In this document: piece by piece, positions 1 through 7,678 of the stretch | Layout of the letters: each line of letters starts with the position of its first letter | Numbering within the stretch: position 1 is the first letter of the stretch | NCBI RefSeq assembly: GCF_017114985.1 | Contig: NZ_JABXKP010000014.1 | Span: 1 to 32,603 of the forward strand | DNA from: Nostoc sp. JL33 | GTDB lineage: Bacteria > Cyanobacteriota > Cyanobacteriia > Cyanobacteriales > Nostocaceae | DNA: 32,603 nt | Direction: 5' to 3' | Program-made: the position numbers and the translations under genes | Notes under the pieces: model-generated | Database searches by the model: none | What the model was told of the DNA's origin: nothing | The model's input: the letters and a program-made list of their open reading frames with translations, nothing else

Positions 1-52
1 ATTCTTGGGACAATGCTTACTTTACAAGATTTTCAGCCTTAACTGAACCGTA

Positions 53-235
53 TTGACTAATAACCCTGGTAGTGCTTCTTTGTTCAACAGCATCATTGGC
101 TCCCTGGTTGCCGTTGCAGCAGTGCATGGAATACCGATTGATGGTGCGATCGCAACAATTGTCGTGTTATATATTTTAAAAATTGGAATCAACGTTATCT
201 GCAAATACACTGAGCCAGATAGCCAGCCAGAGTAA
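53..235 (+). CDS. small hypothetical membrane protein
   Basis: Codes for 60 residues from TTG at 53, the only start codon after the in-frame stop at 44-46. A hydrophobic stretch at residues 11-45 (IIGSLVAVAAV, then AIATIVVLYILKIGINVI) predicts one or two membrane segments, followed by a short polar tail (KYTEPDSQPE). The codons look like normal cyanobacterial coding sequence and include a HIP1-like GCGATCGC. I recognise no family. It converges on the phosphatase gene, with a palindrome between the two. The left edge of the window is only 52 bases away, so nothing can be said about genes upstream. Likely a real small gene, but the start is uncertain. Confidence 0.5.
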   Translation: MTNNPGSASLFNSIIGSLVAVAAVHGIPIDGAIATIVVLYILKIGINVICKYTEPDSQPE

Positions 236-258
236 GGATAAAAATAATAATATTGTAC

Positions 259-278
259 AGACGCGATTAATCGCGTCT
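259..278. repeat. perfect 20-bp palindrome between convergent genes
   Basis: AGACGCGATTAATCGCGTCT is a perfect palindrome lying between the 3' ends of two convergent genes, where it could act as a weak bidirectional terminator. A diverged relative lies at 1215-1248, so it is a dispersed palindromic repeat rather than a unique site. Confidence 0.6.
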
Positions 279-291
279 CTCTTACGTCCCC

Positions 292-930
292 TCATGTCCC
301 CGGTAAATTTCGCAAACGCTCATCCAAATGAGTACGGTCTGCCAAAACTTTTAACAGCGGCCCATGCGAGCTAAATTCTACAATACTGACCGAAGCGACA
401 GGGCATCCCAAACGAAAACGGAAGCGTCCTACATCAATCCCCAGTAAACTAGACAGCATAATTCTGATAGTTGCCTTGTGAGAAACAACTAAAACATTGC
501 CACTAGTGTAATTTTGCTTGATTTCTTCAATTACCTGCAAGGCACGAGAAGCAATTGTAACAGCCATTTCTCCACCAGTTGGAGCATTCCAAGCCGGATC
601 TGCTGACCAGCGAATATAATCATCGTGATATTCACGGCTAATTCCTTCTGGGGTGTTTCCTTCCCATTTGCCATAGTTGATTTCCTTCAAACCATCTCTA
701 AGTTGTGGTTCTATCCCTATGGCTTCACATAAAGGTTTTGCTGTCAATACAGTTCGCCGCATTGGACTACAAAATATTGCTGTCCAAGGAATAGAACTAC
801 ATGCGTCTGCAAAAGCCTTTGCCATCTCCAAGCCTTCTGGCGTAAGTTCTGAGTCTATGGAACCGCAAAAGGAATTATTGCGGCTGCATTCTGTCTGTCC
901 GTGACGGAGGAAATAAAGAGTTAGGCTCAC
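292..930 (-). CDS. histidine phosphatase family protein (phosphoglycerate mutase-like)
   Basis: A two-histidine phosphatase. The signature LYFLRHGQTE at the N-terminus carries the phosphorylated histidine (RHG). FCSPMRRTVLTAKPL supplies the SP.R..(T).. phosphate-pocket arginine, GLKEINYGKWEG the conserved glutamate region, and VLVVSHKATIRIML the second histidine. The length (about 212 residues) is normal for the cobC/GpmB-like branch, which acts on small phosphate esters such as sugar phosphates; the substrate cannot be told from sequence. The frame is open to a TTG at 960, but GTG at 930 gives the usual short N-terminus (MSLTLYFLRHG) and has GAGA upstream, so it is preferred. No operon partner is visible. 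Confidence 0.88.
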   Translation of the reverse strand: MSLTLYFLRHGQTECSRNNSFCGSIDSELTPEGLEMAKAFADACSSIPWTAIFCSPMRRTVLTAKPLCEAIGIEPQLRDGLKEINYGKWEGNTPEGISREYHDDYIRWSADPAWNAPTGGEMAVTIASRALQVIEEIKQNYTSGNVLVVSHKATIRIMLSSLLGIDVGRFRFRLGCPVASVSIVEFSSHGPLLKVLADRTHLDERLRNLPGT

Positions 931-960
931 GGTATAATTCTCATTGATTGTAAATTTCAA

Positions 961-1371
961 AGCGCTAACAATCAGATGTAGTTGAAGATAGTTAATGCCC
1001 GTGCCATACTACTACAATTTGATGATATTTTAAATAATTTTCAGATTGGGCAAAGTTATCTCACCGAACACCGCGTCATGAAGAGTGCTAAGTTGGGAGG
1101 GTTGTTAGCGGATAGCTGTTGTCTAGCCCCTGCTGAGTTAAAAAACCGAAGTTTTTCAATTAGGAATAAATTTATAATGTAGTTGAATTATCTAACTTTT
1201 AAATAATAGTAAAAATTGTAGAAACGTGATTAATTACGTCTCTACAATAATCCTAACAATCAAGCGGTAATTTGAGAATATTTGAGCTTGGCTCTGGAAC
1301 AAGTCATATTTTTGCACAAATGGTATACACCCATTTATATCCCTGGAGTTTATGCAAAAAAGCATGAATTG
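961..1371. other. gene-free interval
   Basis: About 400 bases without a convincing gene. The only open frame (982-1182, TTG start) has low-complexity, non-conserved-looking content. The one structured item is the imperfect palindrome at 1215-1248. Confidence 0.6.
1215..1248. repeat. imperfect palindrome, relative of the 259-278 repeat
   Basis: The outer arms ATTGTAGA/TCTACAAT enclose ACGTGATTAATTACGT. The centre GATTAAT and the flanking ACG/CGTCTC match the palindrome at 259-278, so both belong to one dispersed family. Confidence 0.55.
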
Positions 1372-1554
1372 TTAGTCAAGCTTTTTCTTTACATTATCTT
1401 TTACGTCTTCAATACCGTGACTTACTTCGCTTTCAGCTTGCTTTGCTTTACCTTCTGCTTTATCTTTTGGATCTCCAGTAATTTCTGCTGCTGCTTCTTG
1501 GGCTTTGCCTTCAAGATTTTTAGCAGTAGCTTTAGCGCGTTCTTCTAAACTCAT
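1372..1554 (-). CDS. CsbD family stress protein
   Basis: A 60-residue, highly charged, alanine/lysine/glutamate-rich protein. The pattern A.NLEGKAQEAAAEITGDPKDKAEGKAKQAES is that of the CsbD family (bacterial general stress-response proteins of unknown biochemical role, rich in helix and disorder). The ATG at 1554 is preceded on the minus strand by AAGGAGTACAAA, a strong ribosome site at good spacing. It is monocistronic. Family members are usually induced by osmotic or other general stress; no regulatory site is visible here. Confidence 0.9.
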   Translation of the reverse strand: MSLEERAKATAKNLEGKAQEAAAEITGDPKDKAEGKAKQAESEVSHGIEDVKDNVKKKLD

Positions 1555-1674
1555 TTTGTACTCCTTATTTTTATCGTAAATTCATTTCAAAGCTGTCAAC
1601 TAACTTTGAAATCTTTTTTGTTATTGCCCTTACACAGTAGCTTAAAGTTTTTGCTAAAGCCTTCTACCACAAGG

Positions 1675-1718
1675 CATAATTCATAATTCATAATTCATAA
1701 TTCATAATTCATAATTCA
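1675..1718. repeat. heptamer tandem repeat (CATAATT)n
   Basis: About 6.3 copies of the 7-mer CATAATT. Short tandem 7-bp repeats of this kind are typical of heterocystous cyanobacterial intergenic DNA and vary in copy number between strains. Confidence 0.9.
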
Positions 1719-1848
1719 GAAAACTAATTAGAGTAAGCATCCTGGCTGTTGGCTGAATGTAAATTCAAGCAAGAAAAGCTTAGTTATCTATGCTAAAAGG
1801 CATAGAATAAGTGCAAATATCGTAATCTCTACTTTTGACTGTTTAGCT

Positions 1849-1878
1849 AAAAAAAAACCAGTTCCGTAGAGAAACTGG
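1849..1878 (-). terminator. rho-independent terminator of the 19-residue-repeat gene
   Basis: Read on the minus strand, CCAGTT-(9 nt)-AACTGG forms a stem followed at once by a run of nine T. It lies about 30 bases downstream of the stop at 1908, so it ends that gene. Confidence 0.85.
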
Positions 1879-1907
1879 GTAATAAAGTTATGGGGATATT
1901 TTTTTGT

Positions 1908-2372
1908 CTAATCTAGAAAACCCATTAGGCTTTCAGAGTTGTCAACCTCATTTGATGCTATTGGACGATTACCGAAGGTGGAATAGCTTTCATCAATTAC
2001 CAATAAACTTGAGCCAATTGGACGAATCCCAGAGAGATTTATACTTTCAACGACTTCAAATGTATTAGCGCCAATTGGACGAATACCCATTGAGTTATAA
2101 GTGTCAACTACTTCCAAGCTACTGGTGCTAACGGGGCGCACCCCAGCAATTGAGAGGTGTTCAGCAACTTCTAAGTCGCTAGCGCCTATGGGACGAACTC
2201 CAGCAACGGCGAGTAGCCCAGAAGATCCCGCTGGCAGTTGACTAACTTCCTCGACTTTATCAGCATTCAAGCTCTGGTCTGGTTGATTTTCAACTTTTTC
2301 TGTTGTTTCCCCTGGAGACTTGGCATACTTTTGCCGAGAATTGGTTGCTTTGCCAGCGTTGCTATTAGTCAT
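1908..2372 (-). CDS. unknown protein with five 19-residue GxRPIG repeats
   Basis: A 154-residue protein of unknown function. Residues 1-50 are polar and probably disordered. From residue 58 the sequence repeats with an exact period of 19: the Arg-Pro pair falls at 60, 79, 98, 117 and 136. The unit reads roughly G[VIN]RP[IV][GSA]xxxLEVVExxxx, a turn followed by a beta-prone LEVVE segment, and the protein closes with SLMGFLD. The conserved RP dipeptide and period suggest a repeat-fold or multivalent binding protein. It has no signal peptide, membrane segment or cysteine. The ATG at 2372 has AGAGG upstream and a clear terminator follows, so it is a single-gene unit. The 202-residue protein at 14872-15480 ends in GNRPIG, the same core. 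I believe similar unannotated proteins exist in other Nostocales, but no function is known to me. Confidence 0.85.
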   Translation of the reverse strand: MTNSNAGKATNSRQKYAKSPGETTEKVENQPDQSLNADKVEEVSQLPAGSSGLLAVAGVRPIGASDLEVAEHLSIAGVRPVSTSSLEVVDTYNSMGIRPIGANTFEVVESINLSGIRPIGSSLLVIDESYSTFGNRPIASNEVDNSESLMGFLD

Positions 2373-2625
2373 AAACGAAGACCTCTGTTTTGTTAATTGA
2401 ATTTTACAATAATTAAGGAAAGATGAAATTTTTTCCCATATACCTTAGAGTTTAACCTTAAAAAACCTCATATAGATATAAGAATCTTTAAAACTGATAC
2501 ATAAGTAAATTTAAATTATGAATTTTTGTAAATAATTATTACTATTTATTTGAAGTAATAAGCCAGCTACAATGGATACAGGGCGAAATTTTCACCTTGA
2601 GTTAGGGTATTTCTAGCAAAACTGT

Positions 2626-4623
2626 ATGACAGAATTTTGTCTTCAAGCTCCCTTTAGTCCCACAGGCGATCAACCACAAGCGATCGCCCAACTCACTGCT
2701 AGTATCCAATCAGGCAACCGTTACCAAACTTTACTGGGAGCCACTGGAACTGGCAAGACATTTTCGGTAGCAGCAGTTATTGAGAAAATTGGCAAACCTA
2801 CCTTAGTTCTGGCACATAACAAAACCCTGGCTGCACAACTTTGTAATGAGTTGCGGGAATTCTTTCCCAACAACGCAGTCGAGTACTTTGTCAGCTACTA
2901 CGATTACTATCAGCCAGAAGCGTATATTCCCGTTACCGATACTTATATTGAAAAAACGGCGGCGATTAATGATGAAATAGATATGTTGCGGCATTCAGCG
3001 ACGCGATCGCTTTTTGAACGCCGTGATGTGATTGTCGTTGCTTCCATCAGTTGCATCTACGGTTTGGGAATGCCAGCAGAATATCTGAAAGCTGCCATCT
3101 CTCTTCAGATAGGTATGGAAGTAAATCAACGCCAAATTTTACGAGATTTGGCAAATGTTCAATATAGCCGCAACGACATAGAGATGGGTCGGGGAAAATT
3201 TCGCGTCCGGGGTGATGTCTTAGAAATTGGCCCAGCTTATGAAGACCGAATTATTCGCGTCGAATTTTTTGGTGATGAAATTGACGCGATTCGCTACATT
3301 GACCCGGTGACAGGGGAAATTCTCAAGAGTTTAGAAGCGGTGAATATCTACCCTGCACGTCACTTTGTCACCCCAGAAGAACGATTAGAAGTAGCTTGTC
3401 ACGACATCGCCGCAGAATTAAAACAACAAAAACTAGACTTAGAACAAGCTGGTAAATTATTAGAAGCGCAACGCATAGATCAACGTACACGCTACGACTT
3501 GGAAATGTTGCGCGAGGTAGGTTACTGCAATGGCGTTGAGAACTATTCGCGTCACTTAGCAGGAAGACAAGCCGGAGAATCGCCAGAATGTTTAATTGAT
3601 TATTTTCCTAAAGATTGGTTATTAGTTATCGATGAATCTCACGTTACCGTGCCCCAAATTCGCGGGATGTATAACGGCGACCAAGCTAGAAAAAAAGTTT
3701 TAATTGAGCATGGATTTCGTCTTCCTAGTGCTGCTGACAACCGTCCTTTGAAAGCAGAGGAATTCTGGGAAAAAGTGAATCAGTGTATCTTTGTTTCAGC
3801 AACTCCGGGAAATTGGGAAATAGAAGTTTCTGAAGATCATGTAGTTGAGCAAGTAATTAGACCAACTGGCGTAATTGATCCAGAAATTTCTGTGCGTCCC
3901 ACAGAAGGACAAATTGATGATTTATTAGGAGAAATTAAAGATAGAGTTGACCTCCATGAGCGAGTGTTAATTACCACATTAACTAAGCGGATGGCGGAAG
4001 ATTTAACCGAGTATTTGCAAGACCACAGTATTCGGGTGCGATATTTGCATTCGGAGATTAATTCAATAGAGCGCATTGAGATTTTGCAGAACTTGCGCGA
4101 AGGTACATTTGATGTATTAGTTGGAGTTAACTTGCTGCGGGAAGGTTTAGATTTACCCGAAGTTTCCTTAGTAGCAATCATGGATGCAGATAAAGAAGGT
4201 TTCTTGCGAGCCGAACGTTCCTTAATTCAAACTATTGGTAGAGCCGCGCGTCACATCCGGGGACAAGCAATTATGTATGCTGATAATTTGACAGGCAGCA
4301 TGATTAAAGCCATTGATGAAACAGACAGGCGGCGTGGGATTCAAATGGCACATAATCGACTGCACGGAATTACACCGCAATCGATTATCAAAAAATCAAG
4401 TAATGCGATTTTATCTTTTTTAGATGTGTCTCGGCGGTTGAATGCAACTGACTTGAAAGTAGTAGATGAACATATTGATGAACTGCCATTAGAACAGATT
4501 CCCCAATTGATTACTATGTTAGAAGCGCAGATGAAAGAAGCGGCGAAGAAACTGGAATTTGAAGAGGCGGCAAAATTGCGCGATCGCATTAAGCATCTGC
4601 GGGATAAAATGCTAGGACATTAA
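2626..4623 (+). CDS. uvrB: excinuclease ABC subunit B
   Basis: UvrB, the damage-verifying helicase-like subunit of UvrABC nucleotide excision repair, in the cytoplasm. The length of 665 residues is standard. Walker A GATGTGKT lies at 38-45; the DNA-clamping beta-hairpin region [13 protein letters not shown] follows near 90-102; [11 protein letters not shown] is the DExH box; VSATPG and [30 protein letters not shown] are conserved helicase/UvrB motifs; QTIGRAARH is motif VI. The C-terminal UVR domain ([17 protein letters not shown]), which binds UvrC, is present. No strong ribosome site is seen before ATG 2626. The last 45 or so bases of this gene recur, whole or in part, at five downstream sites before bioF, which is unusual; the gene itself is intact. 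Confidence 0.98.
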   Translation: MTEFCLQAPFSPTGDQPQAIAQLTASIQSGNRYQTLLGATGTGKTFSVAAVIEKIGKPTLVLAHNKTLAAQLCNELREFFPNNAVEYFVSYYDYYQPEAYIPVTDTYIEKTAAINDEIDMLRHSATRSLFERRDVIVVASISCIYGLGMPAEYLKAAISLQIGMEVNQRQILRDLANVQYSRNDIEMGRGKFRVRGDVLEIGPAYEDRIIRVEFFGDEIDAIRYIDPVTGEILKSLEAVNIYPARHFVTPEERLEVACHDIAAELKQQKLDLEQAGKLLEAQRIDQRTRYDLEMLREVGYCNGVENYSRHLAGRQAGESPECLIDYFPKDWLLVIDESHVTVPQIRGMYNGDQARKKVLIEHGFRLPSAADNRPLKAEEFWEKVNQCIFVSATPGNWEIEVSEDHVVEQVIRPTGVIDPEISVRPTEGQIDDLLGEIKDRVDLHERVLITTLTKRMAEDLTEYLQDHSIRVRYLHSEINSIERIEILQNLREGTFDVLVGVNLLREGLDLPEVSLVAIMDADKEGFLRAERSLIQTIGRAARHIRGQAIMYADNLTGSMIKAIDETDRRRGIQMAHNRLHGITPQSIIKKSSNAILSFLDVSRRLNATDLKVVDEHIDELPLEQIPQLITMLEAQMKEAAKKLEFEEAAKLRDRIKHLRDKMLGH

Positions 4624-4679
4624 CGTGAAGTATATGTATAGTCTCCCCAGTCGAGATGGCGATCGCCAGAAAGTATCTA
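4624..4679 (+). pseudogene. scrap of a Uma2 gene 3' part behind uvrB
   Basis: Just after the uvrB stop, AAGTATATGTATAGTCTCCC and the following bases read K-Y-M-Y-S-L-P-S-R-D-G. This parallels K-L-Y-M-Y-R-L-P-S-A-D-G near the end of the Uma2 gene at 7166-7678. It is flanked by the uvrB end and by the next copy of the uvrB-end repeat, as in the other Uma2 remnants here. The match is short, so identification is moderate. Confidence 0.45.
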
Positions 4680-4702
4680 CGGGATAAAATGCCGGGACAT
4701 TA
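4671..4702 (+). repeat. uvrB-end repeat, copy 2
   Basis: Repeats the uvrB tail (GGGATAAAATG, then GGACATTA) 80 bases after the uvrB stop, with the preceding AGTATCTAC matching AGCATCTGC of uvrB. Core at 4681-4702. Confidence 0.8.
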
Positions 4703-4779
4703 GTACTAGGTCAGGGTAGCGATAAAGAGAACTTAGTCTTCAATTGCAGTATGATTGAGGTGACACTGATGAGCGATTG

Positions 4780-5040
4780 TTAATTGTAAATATCACGGCG
4801 ATGCCCAACTTTATGAATTGTGATGAGTTGTGCTTCAGTATCAAAGGAATAAATAATCCGGTAGTCCCCAATTCTGAGTTTGAACAAACCGTTTAAATCA
4901 GCACTCAAAGCTTGAGGGGTTAAGTCCTCAAAGTTCTCAGACAACTAGCGAATTTTCCGCAGGATGCGCTCTTGAATAGTTGAGGTGAGAGCTTCAAACC
5001 CGATAGTCGCCTCTGATTTAAATTCGATCTTATAGCTCAT
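4780..5040 (-). pseudogene. RelE/ParE-family toxin with an amber codon
   Basis: Read through the stop, this encodes 86 residues of RelE/ParE-fold toxin: YKIEFKSEAT..., ALSADLNGLFKLRIGDYRIIYSF, then IHKVGHRRDIYN, the family C-terminal signature with the catalytic-side Arg/His residues. Codon 32 (minus strand of 4945-4947) is TAG, between KIR and LSENF; a single change from TGG would explain it. The ATG overlaps the antitoxin stop by one base (TAATG), the usual coupled antitoxin-toxin order. As it stands only 31 residues would be made from the first start, so the mRNA-cleaving activity is presumably lost. An alternative is a sequencing error or suppression at one base. Confidence 0.82.
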
Positions 5041-5255
5041 TACCAGGTCAATCCCAGATTTTTTGCTACTTCCTCAGCAGGGATTCCAGGTTCTCCAGAT
5101 TGAGTACGTTGTAGGGAGTCGAGTAGTTGCTGTTTCACTTCTGGCTTTATTTGTTTGCCTTCATCAGGATCAACCAATAGAGATTGAATCGTTTCAGCAA
5201 CAGTTTCTTGAATCAGAAGTTTGAGTTCTTCGATGGTCATATCTTTGACTTGCAT
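5040..5255 (-). CDS. antitoxin partner of the broken RelE toxin
   Basis: A 71-residue acidic protein, beginning MQVKDMTIEELKLLIQETVAETI and ending AEEVAKNLGLTW. Size, charge and position (directly upstream of, and overlapping, a RelE-family toxin) mark it as the antitoxin that would neutralise the toxin and repress the operon. It resembles cyanobacterial RelE-partner antitoxins that have a helical N-terminus; I see no clear DNA-binding motif. The gene is intact although its toxin carries a stop codon, so it may persist as a solitary antitoxin. Confidence 0.75.
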   Translation of the reverse strand: MQVKDMTIEELKLLIQETVAETIQSLLVDPDEGKQIKPEVKQQLLDSLQRTQSGEPGIPAEEVAKNLGLTW

Positions 5256-5390
5256 AGAGGATGATGGTTAGTGAGAACTACTCTTACTGTTTTACCTGCT
5301 ATTGTGACATATTGCGGCGGCATAACCGCTTGCACATTTTAAGGCTGCGTAGGTGTAATTGCGCCACAAGGTCTAACACGTCATGGCAGA

Positions 5391-5545
5391 GGACGGTTGC
5401 AAGTCGCTGGTGCTGAGTTCGAGATTGCTTGCCGTTAATGACAAGCTTCGGCGATCGCATTAAGCATCTGCGGGATAAAATGTTAGGACGTTAAGGTGAA
5501 TCTTCTGCTGACCAATATTCGCCTAATTAGTATTAGTGTTCAAGA
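5391..5545 (+). repeat. uvrB-end repeat, copy 3, within a longer duplication
   Basis: From about 5391 the sequence matches 7046 onward. The shared parts include GACGGTTGCAA, GCTGAGTTCGAG, GCCGTTAATGACAAGCTT, the uvrB tail (GCGATCGCATTAAGCATCTG onward, core 5472-5494) and the start of a Uma2 gene. The duplicated block is about 155-170 bases with small indels. Confidence 0.85.
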
Positions 5546-5591
5546 ATATCACCAAGAAGCGATAATGGATCAGATGCCATTTACGTTTTAA
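5496..5591 (+). pseudogene. Uma2 gene, N-terminal fragment
   Basis: GTG at 5496 starts N-L-L-L-T-N-I-R-L-I-S, nearly the same as the intact Uma2 start at 7166 (N-L-M-L-T-N-I-R-L-I-S). The match continues with VQEYH against VREYH and then breaks, and the frame stops at 5591. It is a 5' remnant of a Uma2-family gene lying directly behind a copy of the uvrB tail. Confidence 0.75.
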
Positions 5592-5604
5592 GAGTGTGGT
5601 AGCC

Positions 5605-5814
5605 ATGACTGAGTTACTTGAGCGTGCGATCGCCCAACTGAAAACTCTACCTGTTGCCGAACAGGATGCGATCGCTGCTCGTCTCCTTGCCGAAATGGAG
5701 GATGAGCAAAGATGGAAGGCTCAATTTGAATCTACAACAGATGCTCAGTGGGATCGTCTAGCTGATATGGTACGGCAAGAAATTACTGCTGGGGATAAAA
5801 TGCTAGGACGTTAG
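5605..5814 (+). CDS. antitoxin-like small protein with a uvrB-derived tail
   Basis: The sequence TELLERAIAQLKTLPVAEQDAIAARLLAEMEDEQRWKAQFESTTDAQWDRLADMVRQEI resembles the small helical antitoxin-like proteins that precede RelE/ParE-type toxins in cyanobacteria. ATG 5605 is preferred; a GTG at 5596 is in frame. The last residues (AGDKMLGR) are not antitoxin sequence: they are encoded by the uvrB-end repeat (core 5792-5814), which supplies the stop codon. The natural C-terminus and any partner toxin gene have been replaced at that point. It may still be translated, but is best seen as a truncated, fused orphan. Confidence 0.62.
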   Translation: MTELLERAIAQLKTLPVAEQDAIAARLLAEMEDEQRWKAQFESTTDAQWDRLADMVRQEITAGDKMLGR

Positions 5815-5839
5815 CGTGAATCTTATGATCACCAATATT
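5792..5839 (+). repeat. uvrB-end repeat, copy 4
   Basis: GGGATAAAATGCTAGGACGT plus TAG, followed by CGTGAATCTTATG and CACCAATATTCGCCTAA, the same junction into a Uma2 start as at 7142-7195. It ends the antitoxin-like frame and starts the next Uma2 remnant. Confidence 0.85.
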
Positions 5840-6005
5840 CGCCTAAATTGAAATAGCTGATTCCAGTCTCAAATATGATCGAGAAGTAAAAGCGATGGCT
5901 TCTCTACGAGAGGCTTCGCCAACGCCAACGCCAAGGGCGAACGCCTACACTAAGTCAGGTATTATTGAGTACTTGATTTTAGATGTCAATGGACGCAAGT
6001 ATTAA
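5816..6005 (+). pseudogene. Uma2 gene with internal deletion and a small-repeat insertion
   Basis: It begins like the Uma2 gene at 7166 (N-L-M-I-T-N-I-R-L), stops at once, then resumes inside the gene: IEIADSSLKYDREVKA at about 5848-5895 matches 7498-7545 almost base for base. After a 45-base insertion (5897-5941) the match continues through KSGIIEY.ILDVNGRK to a stop at 6003-6005. About 300 bases of the middle of the gene are missing. It is not functional. Confidence 0.85.
5897..5941. repeat. small dispersed repeat inserted in a HIP1 site
   Basis: Relative to the homologous 7540-7555 (AAAGCGATCGCCTATGC), 45 bases lie exactly between GCGAT and CGCC. The insert starts GGCTTCTCTACGAGAGGCTT and ends with CCAACGCCAAGGGCGAA, the form of the very small mobile repeats described in Nostoc. 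A related copy lies at 32165-32255. Confidence 0.8.
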
Positions 6006-6037
6006 GGCATGAGAAGTTTCAGAGTCTAGGTATTTTG

Positions 6038-6685
6038 ATGATGGAGTCAGAACGAAAATTCGCAGTTCGAGGTTTTTGTGAAAGAGAGTTTGTGGATTGG
6101 TATAAATCAGGAAGCAGATTCGTGGATTGGTACGAATCAAAAAATCTTGCAGAGTTGTATCAGGATTGTCTGATTGCCAGTCTTGAATTACTGGGAATGG
6201 TTGCTAGTGTGGGTTTCGATTGTGTCGAAATCAAAAGAATTCAGCAGGATGCTCCAAAAAGCATTTCTGATACTTTTGAGCGCCATTTTTGGTATTCGCA
6301 GCATAGTCTCAGCGATTTGTACTTTCTCAAAATCCCGATTGCAGAAAAGCCAGCATTTGTTTTGTTAATTCGCGGGTTGCTTGATGATGGTTGGGATAAT
6401 AGTGGAAGCTGGATAGAAATTTTGGATGAGCAAGGTGAGTTTCTTGGCTCAGGGAGGTTCAGCGATGAAATTATTTCTTGGCAAAATCGCCCGTTGAATG
6501 GTGAAGATTTCAACACTCTAGCTCCGCCGTGGATTGGTAATGAAACTGAACTGCAAGTTTCAAGACCAAAGTGGGCAGACGAAGTGAACCCAATGTGGTC
6601 AGAAAAAATTCTAACTCAATATGCTATAACCATTGAACATGAAGGCGCGAAGACTCGCTATGTTATGTCTACAGAGTATGGTTAG
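6038..6685 (+). CDS. hypothetical protein
   Basis: About 215 residues, soluble, with many aromatic residues (DWYKS, DWYES, FWYSQHSL, GGSW-like DNSGSWIEILDEQGEFLGSGRFSDEIISW). The start lies among TTG 6035, ATG 6038 and ATG 6041; ATG 6038 has AGG seven bases upstream. Near the N-terminus FVDWYKSGSR and FVDWYESKN form a direct duplication of about 10 residues (bases 6089-6146). I recognise no family or catalytic motif. It sits in the decayed stretch between uvrB and bioF, surrounded by orphan antitoxins and Uma2 remnants, so an accessory or defence-related cargo role is possible but unproven. Confidence 0.7.
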   Translation: MMESERKFAVRGFCEREFVDWYKSGSRFVDWYESKNLAELYQDCLIASLELLGMVASVGFDCVEIKRIQQDAPKSISDTFERHFWYSQHSLSDLYFLKIPIAEKPAFVLLIRGLLDDGWDNSGSWIEILDEQGEFLGSGRFSDEIISWQNRPLNGEDFNTLAPPWIGNETELQVSRPKWADEVNPMWSEKILTQYAITIEHEGAKTRYVMSTEYG

Positions 6686-6709
6686 TTGTTATTACCAGCA
6701 GCACAACAA

Positions 6710-6976
6710 TCATTGTACTCTGAACTCTTTAAGAGTCTGAAGATCCTGTTCTAATTCAGTTTCGTCATAGTTTAAATAAATACCCATCTGCTTCAGAAAG
6801 ACATGAGCTGAAAGACGGGTTGGTAGCTGGAGAATTTGACGCACTTCAGCAGTATTAATCTTGCCACAACCGTAAGCATCGGCAACAATTAGTTCTAGGA
6901 AGCGACGAGAGAGATTCCCTTCCGTTTGGTCTAGTCGCTGGGCAATTTCATCAGGAATTTCAATGGTAATTTGCAT
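6710..6976 (-). CDS. UPF0175 family protein, orphan antitoxin-like
   Basis: An 88-residue protein: ITIEIPDEIAQRLDQTEGNLSRRFLELIVADAYGCGKINTAEVRQILQLPTRLSAHVFLKQMGIYLNYDETEL. The helix-turn-helix-like EVRQIL..PTRLSAHVFLKQMGI is the UPF0175 signature. Members commonly precede PIN-like (DUF3368) toxins and are thought to act as antitoxins; no such toxin follows here. ATG at 6976. It converges on the hypothetical gene ending at 6685, 24 bases away. Confidence 0.8.
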   Translation of the reverse strand: MQITIEIPDEIAQRLDQTEGNLSRRFLELIVADAYGCGKINTAEVRQILQLPTRLSAHVFLKQMGIYLNYDETELEQDLQTLKEFRVQ

Positions 6977-7045
6977 ACTTCAAGCTACATATAATCTAAT
7001 CATTAGCTCTATGGTAAGCGATCGCCGCACAACAACCCCCTTGCA

Positions 7046-7165
7046 GCAGACGGTTGCAAATCCCTGCTGAGTTCGAGGCTACTTGCAGTCGTTGATTTGA
7101 GCCGTTAATGACAAGCTTGGGCGATCGCATTAAACATCTGCGAGATAAAATGTTAGGACGTTAAC
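7046..7165 (+). repeat. uvrB-end repeat, copy 5, within the longer duplication
   Basis: Counterpart of 5391-5495. GCCGTTAATGACAAGCTT, then GCGATCGCATTAAACATCTG, then the core 7142-7164 (GAGATAAAATGTTAGGACGT plus TAA). Here the repeat also supplies the TAGGA ribosome site seven bases before the Uma2 start codon at 7166. Confidence 0.85.
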
Positions 7166-7678
7166 GTGAATCTTATGCTCACCAATATTCGCCTAATTAG
7201 TGTTCGAGAATATCACAAAATGGCGGAAACGGGAATTTTTCATCCTGAAGAACGCTTAGAATTAATCGCGGGACAAATCATCACAATGTCAGCAAAAGGT
7301 ACTGCTCACGAATCAACAATTACCCGCACAGAAAGGTTATTACGTCAACGTTTGGGTGATAAAGTTTTATTAAGAATCCAGTCACCAGTGCAACTTGACG
7401 ATTACTCGGAACCAGAACCAGATATTTCAGTGGTGAAGGTGAATCCATTAGATTATGAGGATCACCATCCCAATGCTTCGGAAGTGTTTTTACTGATTGA
7501 AATAGCTGATTCCAGTCTCAAATATGATCGAGAAGTAAAAGCGATCGCCTATGCTAAGTCAGGTATTATTGAGTACTGGATTTTAGATGTCAATGGACGC
7601 AAGTTGTATATGTATCGTCTTCCCAGTGCAGACGGATATCACAGTGAAAGCATACTTGCAGAGGATGTGACAATTTAA
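7166..7678 (+). CDS. Uma2 family nuclease, C-terminally shortened
   Basis: Uma2 (DUF820) is a PD-(D/E)XK endonuclease-fold family greatly expanded in cyanobacteria, role unknown. The core is present: RLELIAGQIITMS, the EPEPDISVV aspartate, LIEIADSSLKYDREVKAIAYAKSGIIEYWILDVNGRKLYMYR with the catalytic E and K. GTG at 7166 has its ribosome site in the uvrB-end repeat. The frame stops after AEDVTI. Downstream in the same frame, PLAFGDCA and, after a 21-base insertion, IAIRELLRKV are the normal family ending, so TAA at 7676 is a nonsense change that removes about 20 residues. The nuclease core may still fold. Confidence 0.85.
   Translation: MNLMLTNIRLISVREYHKMAETGIFHPEERLELIAGQIITMSAKGTAHESTITRTERLLRQRLGDKVLLRIQSPVQLDDYSEPEPDISVVKVNPLDYEDHHPNASEVFLLIEIADSSLKYDREVKAIAYAKSGIIEYWILDVNGRKLYMYRLPSADGYHSESILAEDVTI

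Noticed and set aside
982..1182. 66-codon plus-strand frame
   Set aside because: TTG start, no ribosome site and a protein with no coherent pattern; it crosses ordinary intergenic sequence.
1282..1548. 88-codon plus-strand frame, cysteine/phenylalanine-rich
   Set aside because: It is the antisense of the CsbD-like gene; the odd composition comes from the Lys/Glu/Ala codons on the other strand.
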